Assembly (NCBI RefSeq): GCF_020447205.1
Contig: NZ_JAJAEL010000012.1
Span: 1 to 64,000, forward strand
DNA from: Thalassolituus alkanivorans
GTDB taxonomy: Bacteria; Pseudomonadota; Gammaproteobacteria; Pseudomonadales; Oceanobacteraceae
Reading direction: 5' to 3'
DNA length: 64,000 nt
Under the pieces are notes generated by a model that worked only from the letters and a program-made list of their open reading frames with translations, had not been told where the DNA came from and did not search any database. Below are positions 48,710 to 57,212 of this stretch, piece after piece; position 1 is the first letter of the stretch; every line of letters begins with the position of its first letter. Position numbers and translations under genes: made by a program.

Positions 48710-50989
48710 ATGCTTGATATTCTGAGACGCATTGTACAGGAAGTCAGTTCTGCAACCGACCTGAGCGATGCTCTGAAAGTGGTTGTGGCACGTATCCGTG
48801 CGGCCATGAATACCGAAGTGTGCTCAGTCTATCTGTTTGATCCGGAAAGTAAGCGTTATGTGCTGATGGCTACTGAAGGCCTGAAGCAGGAAGCGGTTGG
48901 CCGGGTCAGCCTCAGCTCTTCGCAGGGTCTTGTCGGCCTGGTTGGTTCGCGCGAAGAGCCGATCAACGTCGATAACGCGCCGACTCACCCACGTTTTCAC
49001 TTTTTATCCGAGACCGGTGAAGACCCCTTTCTGTCTTTTCTCGGGGTGCCGATTATTCACCATAAACGCCTGATGGGCGTGATGGTGGTGCAACAGCGCG
49101 ACAGCCGTCAGTTTGACGAAAGCGAAGAAGCCTTTCTGGTTACTATGTCGGCGCAGCTGGCTGGTGTTATTGCCCATGCCGAGGCCACCGGCAATATTCT
49201 CGATATCCCTTCCGCAACCAGCGAACGCAAGAAAAGCACCCGTTTTAACGGCGCGCCCGGAGCTCCCGGGGTTGGGCTCGGCCAGGCTTTTGTGTTGTCT
49301 CCCGCGGCCGACCTCAGTGGTGTGGTGGATAAAGAGGCGGAGTCGATTGATGACGAGATTGTGCGCTTTGATCTCGCCCTGGAAGCGGCCCGTGAAGAAA
49401 TCCGTATATTAGGCGAGAAACTCAGCAGCGAACTGCGCCCGGAAGAGATGGCGTTGTTTGATGTATATCTGAATATGCTGGATGACCATGCGCTTGGCGC
49501 AGAGGTTAAAGCACGTATCCGTGACGGCAACTGGGCGCAGGGCGCATTACGCCAGGTGGTCATGCAATACGTTGGTCACTTCCAGCTGATGGAAGATGTG
49601 TACCTGCGCGAGCGCGCCACCGATATCATTGATCTGGGAACCCGTATTCTCGCTCATCTGCAGGGCAGTGATGCGCACGCGCAGGAGTACGATTTTCCTG
49701 CCAATACAATTCTGGTCAGTGAAGAGCTGACACCGGCGATGCTGGGTGAGGTTCCGCCGGGCAAGCTGCGTGGTCTGGTATCGGTTAAAGGCTCATCCAA
49801 CTCGCATGTGGCGATTCTGGCCCGGGCGATGGGGATTCCTACGGTTATGGGGGTTGTGGATGTTCCCTACGCCCAGCTGCATGGTCTGGAGCTGATCGTT
49901 GACGGTTACCGCGGACAGATATTTTCCAGTCCTAACGATGAACTGCGTGAGCAGTATCAGGCGATCTTTGATGAAGAGCAGGCGCTGCAGAAAGACCTGC
50001 AGGTGCTGCGCGATGAACCGGCCGAAACCCTCGATGGTCACCGTATTCCGCTGTGGGTGAATACCGGCCTGATTACCGATGCAGTACGCAGTCTCGAACG
50101 TGGTGCAGAAGGTGTTGGCCTGTACCGCACCGAAGTGCCGTTTATGATGAAAGACCGCTTTCCCAGCGAGAGCGAGCAGCAGAAGATTTACCGTCAGCAG
50201 CTGGAAACCTTTGCCCCGAATCCGGTAACGATGCGAACCCTGGATATTGGTGGTGACAAAGCTCTGACCTACTTCCCGATCAGTGAGGCTAATCCGTTTC
50301 TGGGCTGGCGTGGCATTCGCGTAACGCTCGACCACCCGGAAATCTTTCTGGTACAGATCCGCGCCATGCTGAAGGCCAGTGAAGGGCTGAACAATCTGCG
50401 CATTATGCTGCCGATGATTACCAGCGTCAGCGAAGTCGACGAAGCATTACACCTGATCTACCGCGCCCATGCTGAAGTTCTGGAAGAAGGCTTTGACGTC
50501 GAAATGCCCCAGGTCGGAGTGATGATTGAAGTCCCGGCAGCGGTTTATCAGATCCGTGAACTGGGCCAGCGGGTGGATTTTCTCTCTGTCGGCAGCAACG
50601 ATCTGACCCAGTATCTGCTGGCCGTGGACCGTAATAATCCACGGGTGGCTGATCTTTATCAGGCCTTTCACCCGGCGGTGCTGAATGCACTGAAGATGAT
50701 TGCCGATATGGCGCACGAAATTGGCAAGCCGGTGAGTGTCTGTGGTGAGCTGGCCGGTAACCCACTGGGCGCTGTATTGTTGATGGCAATGGGCTATGAC
50801 ATGTTGTCGATGAACGCCACTAACCTGCCCAAGGTTAAATCGGTAATTCGCGGCATCAGTCGTGAATGGGCTGATCAGTTGCTGGCAGAGGTGCTGCAGA
50901 TAGAAAGTGCGCCGGTTATTACCGCCACCCTGCAGTTATCGCTGGAGAAGGCTGGTTTCGGCCGTATTATCGGACCAGGGCGTAACTGA
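48710..50989 (+). CDS. ptsP: Phosphoenolpyruvate-protein phosphotransferase of the nitrogen PTS (EI-Ntr)
   Basis: First enzyme of the PTS-Ntr chain, passing phosphate from PEP to NPr and then EIIA-Ntr, linking nitrogen state to potassium and envelope control. The 759-residue protein has an N-terminal GAF domain (about 1-150), which senses glutamine and 2-oxoglutarate in the family. The phosphohistidine domain carries His366 in GSSNSHVAILARAMGIPTVMG. The C-terminal TIM-barrel domain binds PEP (GVGLYRTEVPFMM, MLPMITSVSEVDE, SVGSNDLTQYLLAVDRNN, SVCGELAGNP). It is cotranscribed with rppH and ends at a terminator overlapping its stop. Confidence 0.96.
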   Translation: MLDILRRIVQEVSSATDLSDALKVVVARIRAAMNTEVCSVYLFDPESKRYVLMATEGLKQEAVGRVSLSSSQGLVGLVGSREEPINVDNAPTHPRFHFLSETGEDPFLSFLGVPIIHHKRLMGVMVVQQRDSRQFDESEEAFLVTMSAQLAGVIAHAEATGNILDIPSATSERKKSTRFNGAPGAPGVGLGQAFVLSPAADLSGVVDKEAESIDDEIVRFDLALEAAREEIRILGEKLSSELRPEEMALFDVYLNMLDDHALGAEVKARIRDGNWAQGALRQVVMQYVGHFQLMEDVYLRERATDIIDLGTRILAHLQGSDAHAQEYDFPANTILVSEELTPAMLGEVPPGKLRGLVSVKGSSNSHVAILARAMGIPTVMGVVDVPYAQLHGLELIVDGYRGQIFSSPNDELREQYQAIFDEEQALQKDLQVLRDEPAETLDGHRIPLWVNTGLITDAVRSLERGAEGVGLYRTEVPFMMKDRFPSESEQQKIYRQQLETFAPNPVTMRTLDIGGDKALTYFPISEANPFLGWRGIRVTLDHPEIFLVQIRAMLKASEGLNNLRIMLPMITSVSEVDEALHLIYRAHAEVLEEGFDVEMPQVGVMIEVPAAVYQIRELGQRVDFLSVGSNDLTQYLLAVDRNNPRVADLYQAFHPAVLNALKMIADMAHEIGKPVSVCGELAGNPLGAVLLMAMGYDMLSMNATNLPKVKSVIRGISREWADQLLAEVLQIESAPVITATLQLSLEKAGFGRIIGPGRN

Positions 50990-51004
50990 TACGCCCTTTC
51001 TTTT
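50978..51004 (+). terminator. ptsP terminator overlapping the stop codon
   Basis: GGGCGT (50978-50983) pairs with ACGCCC (50991-50996), followed by TTTCTTTT. The stop codon lies in the loop. A 14-bp palindrome AGCCTGATCAGGCT at 51007-51020 follows and may serve the convergent gene. Confidence 0.75.
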
Positions 51005-51013
51005 AAAGCCTGA

Positions 51014-51559
51014 TCAGGCTGTCCAGTGCCGGGTGCGTCCGGTATCAATATGAACGAAACCACTCTTCGGGTAATACCCAACACCACCGTTGCCCATGGC
51101 CAGTGCGGCGCGGTGCAGATGGCGGTGTGAAACACCGGGAATACGGATATCAATGGCACGTCCCTGCATATGCAGACTGTGCTCGGCGACGCCTGAGCTT
51201 GTATAGCGCAGGCTGGCGTTGGATTCGGGGGCACGATAACCGGAAATCACATACAGCGGTTCATGGCTGGCGAACAACTGCTGCAGTTGGTACATGTTCT
51301 GATACAGCTCTCGCTGCATGGCCATCACCTGATCGCGACGGTGATCGCGTACCAGAATATCCAGAGATTCCACACCCTCGTCGATATAACGGCCATTCGC
51401 CCAGAAAGTACTGGTGGTGAATTCACCGGTATGAATGTTGTACAGGCGCAGAGTACGTTCTTCCTGTTGCCCGGCGAATGCGCGGGTACTACTCAGGCCG
51501 GTAATACCTGCCGCACCAAGGCAGGCTGCCTGCTTCAGAAAGTGACGTCGTTGCAACAT
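51014..51559 (-). CDS. DUF882/YcbK-type M15-like peptidase with Tat signal
   Basis: A 181-residue exported protein related to D-Ala-D-Ala metallopeptidases. The N-terminus QRRHFLKQAACLGAAGITGL is a twin-arginine signal. The zinc site is recognisable: VISGYRAPESN, SLHMQGRAIDIRI (His and Asp) and GFVHIDTG (His). Members are probable murein endopeptidases or L,D-carboxypeptidases (MepK-like in E. coli, also beside LdtD). The next upstream minus-strand gene is an L,D-transpeptidase, the same pair as ycbB-ycbK in E. coli. The gap of 171 nt between them shows no clear terminator. Confidence 0.88.
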   Translation of the reverse strand: MLQRRHFLKQAACLGAAGITGLSSTRAFAGQQEERTLRLYNIHTGEFTTSTFWANGRYIDEGVESLDILVRDHRRDQVMAMQRELYQNMYQLQQLFASHEPLYVISGYRAPESNASLRYTSSGVAEHSLHMQGRAIDIRIPGVSHRHLHRAALAMGNGGVGYYPKSGFVHIDTGRTRHWTA

Positions 51560-51730
51560 GGTGAATAGTCTCCGCTACATCTGGTTATTCAGTGTTGTAT
51601 GGCTATGGGCGGAGTATGCCAAACACCTGCCAAAAGAAACGGGCATCCTTAGACAAAAACACATAACGCTACATTTGTCATACTGAATAATGTAACTGGC
51701 TGACGTTTGGACGCCACTTGCGAGCGAAGG

Positions 51731-53521
51731 TTACAGGCTGACAGCAGGATTGGTAGGCGGCAGGCCGGCGATCAGATCGCGGTTGTAGACATCGTCGCGC
51801 ACCTGCAGATTACCGTCCTGATCAACCCAGGTAGTCCAGTACATCAGATAGACCGGTACATCATCCTGCAGGCGGATGCGGGTAGTGCGGTTCTGGTCGA
51901 TGGCAGCATCGATATTGTGGCGGTTCCAGCCCTGCTGTCCGCGCAGCAGTTTTTCGGCCAGTAATCTTGGTTTTTCCACCCGCACACAACCTGAGCTTAA
52001 GGCGCGGTTGTCTAGGTTAAACAGCTGCGGCTGTGAGGTATCGTGCAGGTAGATGTCTTTATCGTTGGGGAACAGGAATTTGATAGAACCCAGCGCATTG
52101 TCATCGCCGGCTTTCTGCACCAGACGGTAAGGAAAGTTACTGGCGCTGACTTTATTCCAGTTAATGGCATACGGCGAAATAAACTGGTCAACACCATCGA
52201 CCCGGCCGATCACCTGATAGCCTTTCTCTTCCAGATAACCCGGATTGCGGCGAATTTTCGGCAGCAGGCTGTTTACCGCAATACGTTTGGGTACCGACCA
52301 GGTCGGAGCCAGTTCCAGTGTGCTGATTTTCTGTGCCATAACCGGAGTCCGGCGCTGCAGGTTACCGATAATGACTTTCATATCCAGCTCAACTGAGCCA
52401 CCGTTTATCAGCTGCAGGCTGTAGTCAGCCATATTCACCATGACATGGCGCTGGCCAAGATCCCGTGGCAGGTGGCGCCAGCGTTTCATATTCAGGGCGA
52501 CTTTCTGTGCCATCTGGTAAGGCGGAATATTCAGCCATTTCAGCGTATTGGCATCCAGTTCACCGCTTTCGGGTAAATGATGACGTTTCTGGAAGTGGCG
52601 CAAGGCGTCAGCCAGAGCACTGTCAAACAGGAACTCCGGACGGCTCAGATCATGTGGCTCATCTTCGGCGGGTGCGCGGGTGCGTTCTTCGGCATCTTTA
52701 AACAGCCAGGACAGGGCACCTTTCTGCAGGTCGCCATACTGCCCCAGCATCCAGCGCAGATGTGGCACCAGACGGTGACGTTCATTATTTTTCAGCTGCA
52801 GGTTATCCGGCAGCGGATACCAGCCACCGGAGTTGGCAATGGCTAAGTAACGGTTCAGTTCTTTGCGCAGACGCAGGTAGCCGGGATGAGATGGTGTAAG
52901 AGTTTCAACCAGAGCGTCCAGCTCGTTGCGGCGGATGGAGTCATTCAGCAGGTCGATGATCTGTTCTTCACTGAATTGTCCGGGCTTGCTGGCAGCCGAC
53001 ACTTTGCGGATCGATGGGTGGTCGCCCTCACCGGTATCCGGTAGCAGCTCAGCGTTCAGAGCCTGCTGGGCGTAAGTAATGAAAGCGTCGGTCAGCAGTA
53101 CTTCAACCGCAGTGGCTTGTTTGGGAATATTCGACAGACGGCTGGTTTCGCGTTCGAGGGTGGCCAGTTCGTAGCCGTAGTTGCGCCAGTCGTCGGCGGC
53201 GGTTTCGCGCAGTACCTGCAGCAGTTCGCGCCCGGCTTCGGTCAGTTCAAAACTGTTCATCCATACCGGCTGATAATCGCGGCGCAGGTAAAAAGGTTCG
53301 ATGCTCTGCACATGTTTCAGCCGCACTTCTCCCGCCACATTGCGCGCGGATTCGATTAACCAGTGCTCCATATACTTCTGCGCCACCTTCGGCGGCATAT
53401 AGGGCTTGGTATTAATGCTGGCTGCCAGAGCCGCAAACAACAGACCGATACACAGCAGGGCGATAAGGCCTGTCAGTGCGACGACGCGTTGCGGTTTCCG
53501 GGGTGTATTCATGCTGTTCAT
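51731..53521 (-). CDS. L,D-transpeptidase (LdtD/YcbB-like)
   Basis: Makes 3-3 crosslinks in peptidoglycan in the periplasm. The 596-residue protein has an N-terminal membrane anchor (VVALTGLIALLCIGLLFAALAA) and a long helical segment with a scaffold domain. A peptidoglycan-binding domain follows (ALADALRHFQKRHHLPESGELDANTLKWLNI), then a YkuD catalytic domain with PNDKDIYLHDTSQPQLF and the active-site SSGCVRVEKPRLL (Cys512). Layout and length match E. coli LdtD. It lies upstream of the DUF882 peptidase gene, its usual functional partner. The ldtD name is likely but paralogues cannot be separated here. Confidence 0.92.
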   Translation of the reverse strand: MNSMNTPRKPQRVVALTGLIALLCIGLLFAALAASINTKPYMPPKVAQKYMEHWLIESARNVAGEVRLKHVQSIEPFYLRRDYQPVWMNSFELTEAGRELLQVLRETAADDWRNYGYELATLERETSRLSNIPKQATAVEVLLTDAFITYAQQALNAELLPDTGEGDHPSIRKVSAASKPGQFSEEQIIDLLNDSIRRNELDALVETLTPSHPGYLRLRKELNRYLAIANSGGWYPLPDNLQLKNNERHRLVPHLRWMLGQYGDLQKGALSWLFKDAEERTRAPAEDEPHDLSRPEFLFDSALADALRHFQKRHHLPESGELDANTLKWLNIPPYQMAQKVALNMKRWRHLPRDLGQRHVMVNMADYSLQLINGGSVELDMKVIIGNLQRRTPVMAQKISTLELAPTWSVPKRIAVNSLLPKIRRNPGYLEEKGYQVIGRVDGVDQFISPYAINWNKVSASNFPYRLVQKAGDDNALGSIKFLFPNDKDIYLHDTSQPQLFNLDNRALSSGCVRVEKPRLLAEKLLRGQQGWNRHNIDAAIDQNRTTRIRLQDDVPVYLMYWTTWVDQDGNLQVRDDVYNRDLIAGLPPTNPAVSL

Positions 53522-53713
53522 GCACGAAGTATGGACGCCAGATAAGCAAAATGTGACGGGAATCGCGCTACCGTTCGCAGAATTTTGTAAGCGACTGCAA
53601 ACGGTCGTTCGATTGGTTTGCTGGGTGTCAAAAGAAACAACAACTTAGGTTTTTCTTTTGTAACAGGAAGACTGTTTAACGGATTTCTGGCGGCTAATTC
53701 TTTGTTCTTAAAG

Positions 53714-53731
53714 TGAGCAATTGTCTGCTCA
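53714..53731 (-). terminator. Weak hairpin at the end of the NRDE gene
   Basis: TGAGCA (53714-53719) pairs with TGCTCA (53726-53731) and overlaps the stop of the minus-strand NRDE gene. CTTTAAG follows, so the tail is weak. Confidence 0.35.
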
Positions 53732-54490
53732 TTCAAGATCGACCGGCCAGGTAACCCGGCCGGCAATTCTGCCGTTACTGTCCCAGCTGAGCTCGGTTAT
53801 TTCAACCCGTTCCTGCTGCGCCAGAATGCCACTGGAGCAGCGGGTGCCGTAACCCGGAGCATGGATAAACTGAGCAGAGAGTAAGCGCTCCCACTCCAGT
53901 GGAACCCCGGTTTGTGGCAGCTGATCGTCGGGGAAGGGGGAGTAATGATCAAGCAGTGCCGCCAGACTGGCGCTGCCACCCGGCTGTTGCAGCCAGCGCT
54001 GTAGTTGCGTCCGTGCCAGTTCGGTTTTCGGCCAGGGAGTATTCAGCCAGGCATTGCTCAGCGCGTGAATACCGGGCTCCAGCCGTTCCAGCCGCGGTTC
54101 GGGATAGTTGCTGGCATACCAGAGCTGGCTGCGGTTGCCGCACAGCAGATTAAACGGCGCGTAGGCATCGCCTTTCTCCAGTACGGCGCGCAGATATTTT
54201 TCCGGGTTGCGTGGCTCGCGCAGGTAGTTCAGCACCAGATGACCGCGTGACTGCGGCTCGGCTGGTCCGGCGCCGGGAGCGCGGATATTGGTCAGTGCGG
54301 CAAAGCGACCTTCTTTGGTGATACCAAGCCAGGTGCCGCCCTGCTGCAGATCGCGTCCGGCATACAGGCCCGGATACTCTTCCCACTCTTCCAGTGCGCT
54401 GGCCGGGCGGGGGTAGAATTCATCACGGTTGGCACTCAGGGTCAGCCACTGACTGTCCTGTGGTTGCCAGTTCAGTACGATCAGACACAT
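53729..54490 (-). CDS. NRDE family protein (TANGO2-like)
   Basis: A 253-residue protein named for its N-R-D-E motif, seen here in LTLSANRDEFYPRPASALEEW. The N-terminal MCLIVLNWQ, with Cys2, and GGTWLGITKEGRFAALTNIRAP are typical of the family and recall an N-terminal-nucleophile fold. Bacterial HtpA-like and animal TANGO2 members have been linked to heme handling; the role here is not known. No signal peptide. It is divergent from the TauE/SafE gene. Confidence 0.88.
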   Translation of the reverse strand: MCLIVLNWQPQDSQWLTLSANRDEFYPRPASALEEWEEYPGLYAGRDLQQGGTWLGITKEGRFAALTNIRAPGAGPAEPQSRGHLVLNYLREPRNPEKYLRAVLEKGDAYAPFNLLCGNRSQLWYASNYPEPRLERLEPGIHALSNAWLNTPWPKTELARTQLQRWLQQPGGSASLAALLDHYSPFPDDQLPQTGVPLEWERLLSAQFIHAPGYGTRCSSGILAQQERVEITELSWDSNGRIAGRVTWPVDLE

Positions 54491-54602
54491 AGGTATTTCC
54501 TGATAATGGTTACCGCAGGCACGCTCTGTTGCGCAGGCGCTGCCGACTTTGCCCGCACTTTAGGTCATAATGCCGCCCCCTTAAACCGGAATTTTCATAG
54601 CT

Positions 54603-55391
54603 ATGATGACTTTTCTGCTGTTCCTGGCGGTTGGCTCCGTTGCCGGCCTGTTGGCGGGTTTGTTTGGCATTGGCGGCGGCATGGTGATTGTGCCGGTGCT
54701 GGTCATTACTTTTGCCGCGCAGGGGGTGAGCGAAACGGTGCTCACTCATATGGCTGTGGCTACGTCACTGGCGACCATCGTTTTTACCTCGCTCAGTTCT
54801 GTGCGTGAGCATCATCGTCAGGGAGCTGTGGACTGGACGCTGGTGGGTGTTATGAGTATCGGCATTGTGCTGGGCACTATGCTGGGCGTGTCTTTAATTA
54901 CCGCTGTGCCGGGCCCGCTGCTGCAGAAAATTATCGGTGTCTTTGCCCTGTTACTGGCGGCGAAAATGTTTTTCGGGCTGGAACCAAAAGGCGCTGGTAA
55001 ACGTCCAGGTAACCGGGGGCTGATTATGGCCGGTTCGGTGGTGGGTTTTGGTTCGTCCTGGTTTGGCATTGGCGGCGGTACTTTCACGGTGCCTTATCTG
55101 AGCTGGATGAAAATTCCCATGCGCCAGGCGGTGGCTACTTCGGCGGCCTGTGGCCTGCCAATTGCGCTGACCGGTGCCATCAGTAATGTTGCGGCGGGCT
55201 GGAATCATGCGGATTTGCCGGTATGGAGTACCGGGTTCCTGTACTGGCCGGCCATTATCGGCATCGTGCTGACCAGCGTGCCCTTTGCCAAAGTAGGGGC
55301 GCAACTGGCCCACCGTCTGGATCAGGCATTGCTGAAGAAGGGCTTTGCCCTGTTGTTGTGTGTGGTTGGTATTAAATTTCTGTTGTTTTAA
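54603..55391 (+). CDS. TauE/SafE family anion exporter
   Basis: Inner-membrane protein of 262 residues with about eight hydrophobic segments. The two inverted family repeats are visible: GLLAGLFGIGGGMVIVPVL near residue 17 and VGFGSSWFGIGGGTFTVPYLSWM near 145. Members export sulfite, sulfoacetate or other organosulfur anions; the substrate here is unknown. It is followed by a strong ribosome-binding sequence and lgt, 69 nt away, and may be cotranscribed with lgt-thyA. Confidence 0.88.
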   Translation: MMTFLLFLAVGSVAGLLAGLFGIGGGMVIVPVLVITFAAQGVSETVLTHMAVATSLATIVFTSLSSVREHHRQGAVDWTLVGVMSIGIVLGTMLGVSLITAVPGPLLQKIIGVFALLLAAKMFFGLEPKGAGKRPGNRGLIMAGSVVGFGSSWFGIGGGTFTVPYLSWMKIPMRQAVATSAACGLPIALTGAISNVAAGWNHADLPVWSTGFLYWPAIIGIVLTSVPFAKVGAQLAHRLDQALLKKGFALLLCVVGIKFLLF

Positions 55392-55419
55392 GCGCATTTC
55401 ATAAGGAGTTAAAAATAGG

Positions 55420-55467
55420 ATGTTTTGCTTGAGCCTGACTGTTGTTGCAAGGAAGTCCGTATGCTGA
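55420..55467 (+). CDS. Possible 15-codon leader ORF overlapping the lgt start
   Basis: An ATG at 55420 with AAGGAG about 9 nt upstream opens a frame of 15 codons ([15 protein letters not shown]). Its TGA at 55465-55467 overlaps the lgt ATG at 55461. The arrangement fits a short leader whose translation is coupled to lgt. It may also be a remnant of a longer lgt start, since no family evidence supports a peptide. Confidence 0.3.
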   Translation: MFCLSLTVVARKSVC

Positions 55468-56270
55468 CGTATCCTGATATTGATCCTGTTGCGGTTGCGA
55501 TTGGCCCGCTGAAAATTCACTGGTATGGCCTGATGTATCTGCTGGCGTTTGCTTCGGCCTGGGGCCTGGCTAATTACCGTGCCCGCCGTCCCGGATCAGG
55601 CTGGACGCCGGAGCAGGTGTCGGATCTGATTTTTTATGGCGCCATGGGGGTTATCCTCGGTGGCCGCTGCGGTTATGTGCTGCTGTATAATTTTCCGCAA
55701 TTTCTGCAGGACCCTTTGTGGCTGTTGCGGGTATGGGAAGGCGGAATGTCGTTCCACGGTGGTCTGCTGGGTGTAATGGCCGCACTGGCGTGGTTTGGGC
55801 ATAAGTATCAGAAGAACTTCTTCGACGTTGCCGATTTTGTCGCGCCACTGGTTCCGGTTGGTCTGATGTTTGGCCGTTTCGGTAATTTTATTGGCGGTGA
55901 ACTCTGGGGCCGGGTGGCTGATCCGGCGCATGTGCCTTGGGCGATGGTGTTTCCACGTGCCGGCGAGCTGCCACGCCACCCATCACAGTTGTATCAGGCA
56001 GCATTGGAGGGTTTCCTGCTGTTTGTTATCCTCTGGTTTTATTCGTCCCGGCCACGGCCACAGAAAGCCGTCAGCGCCATGTTCCTGATTGGTTATGGCC
56101 TGTTCCGCACGATTGCCGAATTCTTCCGCGAGCCGGATGCACATATCGGTTTTGATTTATTTGGCTGGATGAGCCGCGGCCAGCTGCTCAGTCTGCCGAT
56201 GATTGTTATAGGGATCATCCTGCTGGTTATCGCTTACCGCAGCCCGAAATCCGGAGAACAGAAAGTATGA
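55461..56270 (+). CDS. lgt: Prolipoprotein diacylglyceryl transferase
   Basis: Transfers diacylglycerol from phosphatidylglycerol to the lipobox cysteine, the first step of lipoprotein maturation in the inner membrane. The 269-residue protein has about seven hydrophobic segments. The Lgt signature is [19 protein letters not shown], with the essential Arg and Asn. [11 protein letters not shown] near the start and EFFREPDAH near the end are also family motifs. The ATG at 55461 has AAGGAAG upstream and gives the normal start; an upstream TTG at 55425 would add 12 residues. The stop overlaps thyA by four bases (ATGA), the usual coupled lgt-thyA pair. Confidence 0.95.
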   Translation: MLTYPDIDPVAVAIGPLKIHWYGLMYLLAFASAWGLANYRARRPGSGWTPEQVSDLIFYGAMGVILGGRCGYVLLYNFPQFLQDPLWLLRVWEGGMSFHGGLLGVMAALAWFGHKYQKNFFDVADFVAPLVPVGLMFGRFGNFIGGELWGRVADPAHVPWAMVFPRAGELPRHPSQLYQAALEGFLLFVILWFYSSRPRPQKAVSAMFLIGYGLFRTIAEFFREPDAHIGFDLFGWMSRGQLLSLPMIVIGIILLVIAYRSPKSGEQKV

Positions 56271-57061
56271 AGCAATACCTCGATCTGATGCGCCATGTAC
56301 GCCAAAACGGCACCTTTAAAGAAGACCGTACCGGCACTGGCACGTACAGCTGTTTTGGCTATCAGATGCGCTTCGATCTGAGTGAAGGCTTCCCGCTGGT
56401 AACCACTAAAAAGCTGCACCTGCGCTCTATTATTCATGAGCTGCTGTGGTTTTTGAGTGGTGATACCAATATCCGCTATCTGAAAGAAAACGGCGTCTCT
56501 ATCTGGGATGAGTGGGCCGATGAAGACGGCAATCTGGGGCCGGTGTACGGCTCGCAGTGGCGCAGCTGGCCAACCGCCGATGGCCGTCATATTGATCAGA
56601 TCACCCAGGTGGTGAACCAGATCAAAAACAATCCTGACTCGCGCCGCCTGATCGTCAGCGCCTGGAACGTCGGCGAAATTGAGAATATGGCGTTACCGCC
56701 ATGCCATGCGTTTTTCCAGTTCTATGTGGCTGACGGCAAATTATCCTGCCAGCTGTATCAGCGCAGCGCCGATATTTTCCTCGGCGTACCGTTCAACATC
56801 GCCAGCTATGCATTGCTGGTGTATATGGTGGCGCAGCAGTGTGATCTGCAGGTGGGTGATTTTGTCTGGACCGGTGGTGACGTGCATCTGTACGCCAATC
56901 ATCTTGAGCAGACTGACCTGCAACTGTCGCGTGAGCCTATGGCGCTGCCAAAACTGGTGATTCAGCGTAAACCTGACAGCCTGTTTGATTATAAATTTGA
57001 AGACTTCGTGATCGAAGGCTACGAATCGCATCCTCATATCAAAGCGCCGGTCGCCATCTGA
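56267..57061 (+). CDS. thyA: Thymidylate synthase
   Basis: Converts dUMP to dTMP with methylene-tetrahydrofolate, producing dihydrofolate that FolA (encoded 2 kb downstream) recycles. The 264-residue protein has the same length as the E. coli enzyme. The nucleophile is Cys146 in [31 protein letters not shown] (20-38), [10 protein letters not shown]-type [18 protein letters not shown] and the conserved C-terminal KAPVAI are present. It overlaps lgt by four bases. A hairpin follows. Confidence 0.97.
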   Translation: MKQYLDLMRHVRQNGTFKEDRTGTGTYSCFGYQMRFDLSEGFPLVTTKKLHLRSIIHELLWFLSGDTNIRYLKENGVSIWDEWADEDGNLGPVYGSQWRSWPTADGRHIDQITQVVNQIKNNPDSRRLIVSAWNVGEIENMALPPCHAFFQFYVADGKLSCQLYQRSADIFLGVPFNIASYALLVYMVAQQCDLQVGDFVWTGGDVHLYANHLEQTDLQLSREPMALPKLVIQRKPDSLFDYKFEDFVIEGYESHPHIKAPVAI

Positions 57062-57081
57062 TCGGCCGTTGATCGGCTATC

Positions 57082-57112
57082 GCTCCGTTCCTGCCCTGGG
57101 CAGAGGCGGAGC
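57082..57112 (+). terminator. Hairpin after thyA
   Basis: GCTCCG (57082-57087) pairs with CGGAGC (57107-57112), and CTGCCC/GGGCAG at 57091-57103 forms an inner stem. No T tract follows directly; a TTCTTTTTT stretch appears about 25 nt later. Confidence 0.45.
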
Positions 57113-57212
57113 AGACAGCCACCTCCGCTGTAACAATTCTTTTTTGTAATTCTCGTTGTCCGGCCGGACGCCGCAGCATGCTTGTCTATACTGAAGGCAT
57201 CTTTGACTGCCG

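Noticed and set aside
51585-51690. TTATTCAGT and ACTGAATAA arms in the gap between the M15-like and L,D-transpeptidase genes
   Set aside because: The arms are about 90 nt apart, short and AT-rich; chance is a sufficient explanation.
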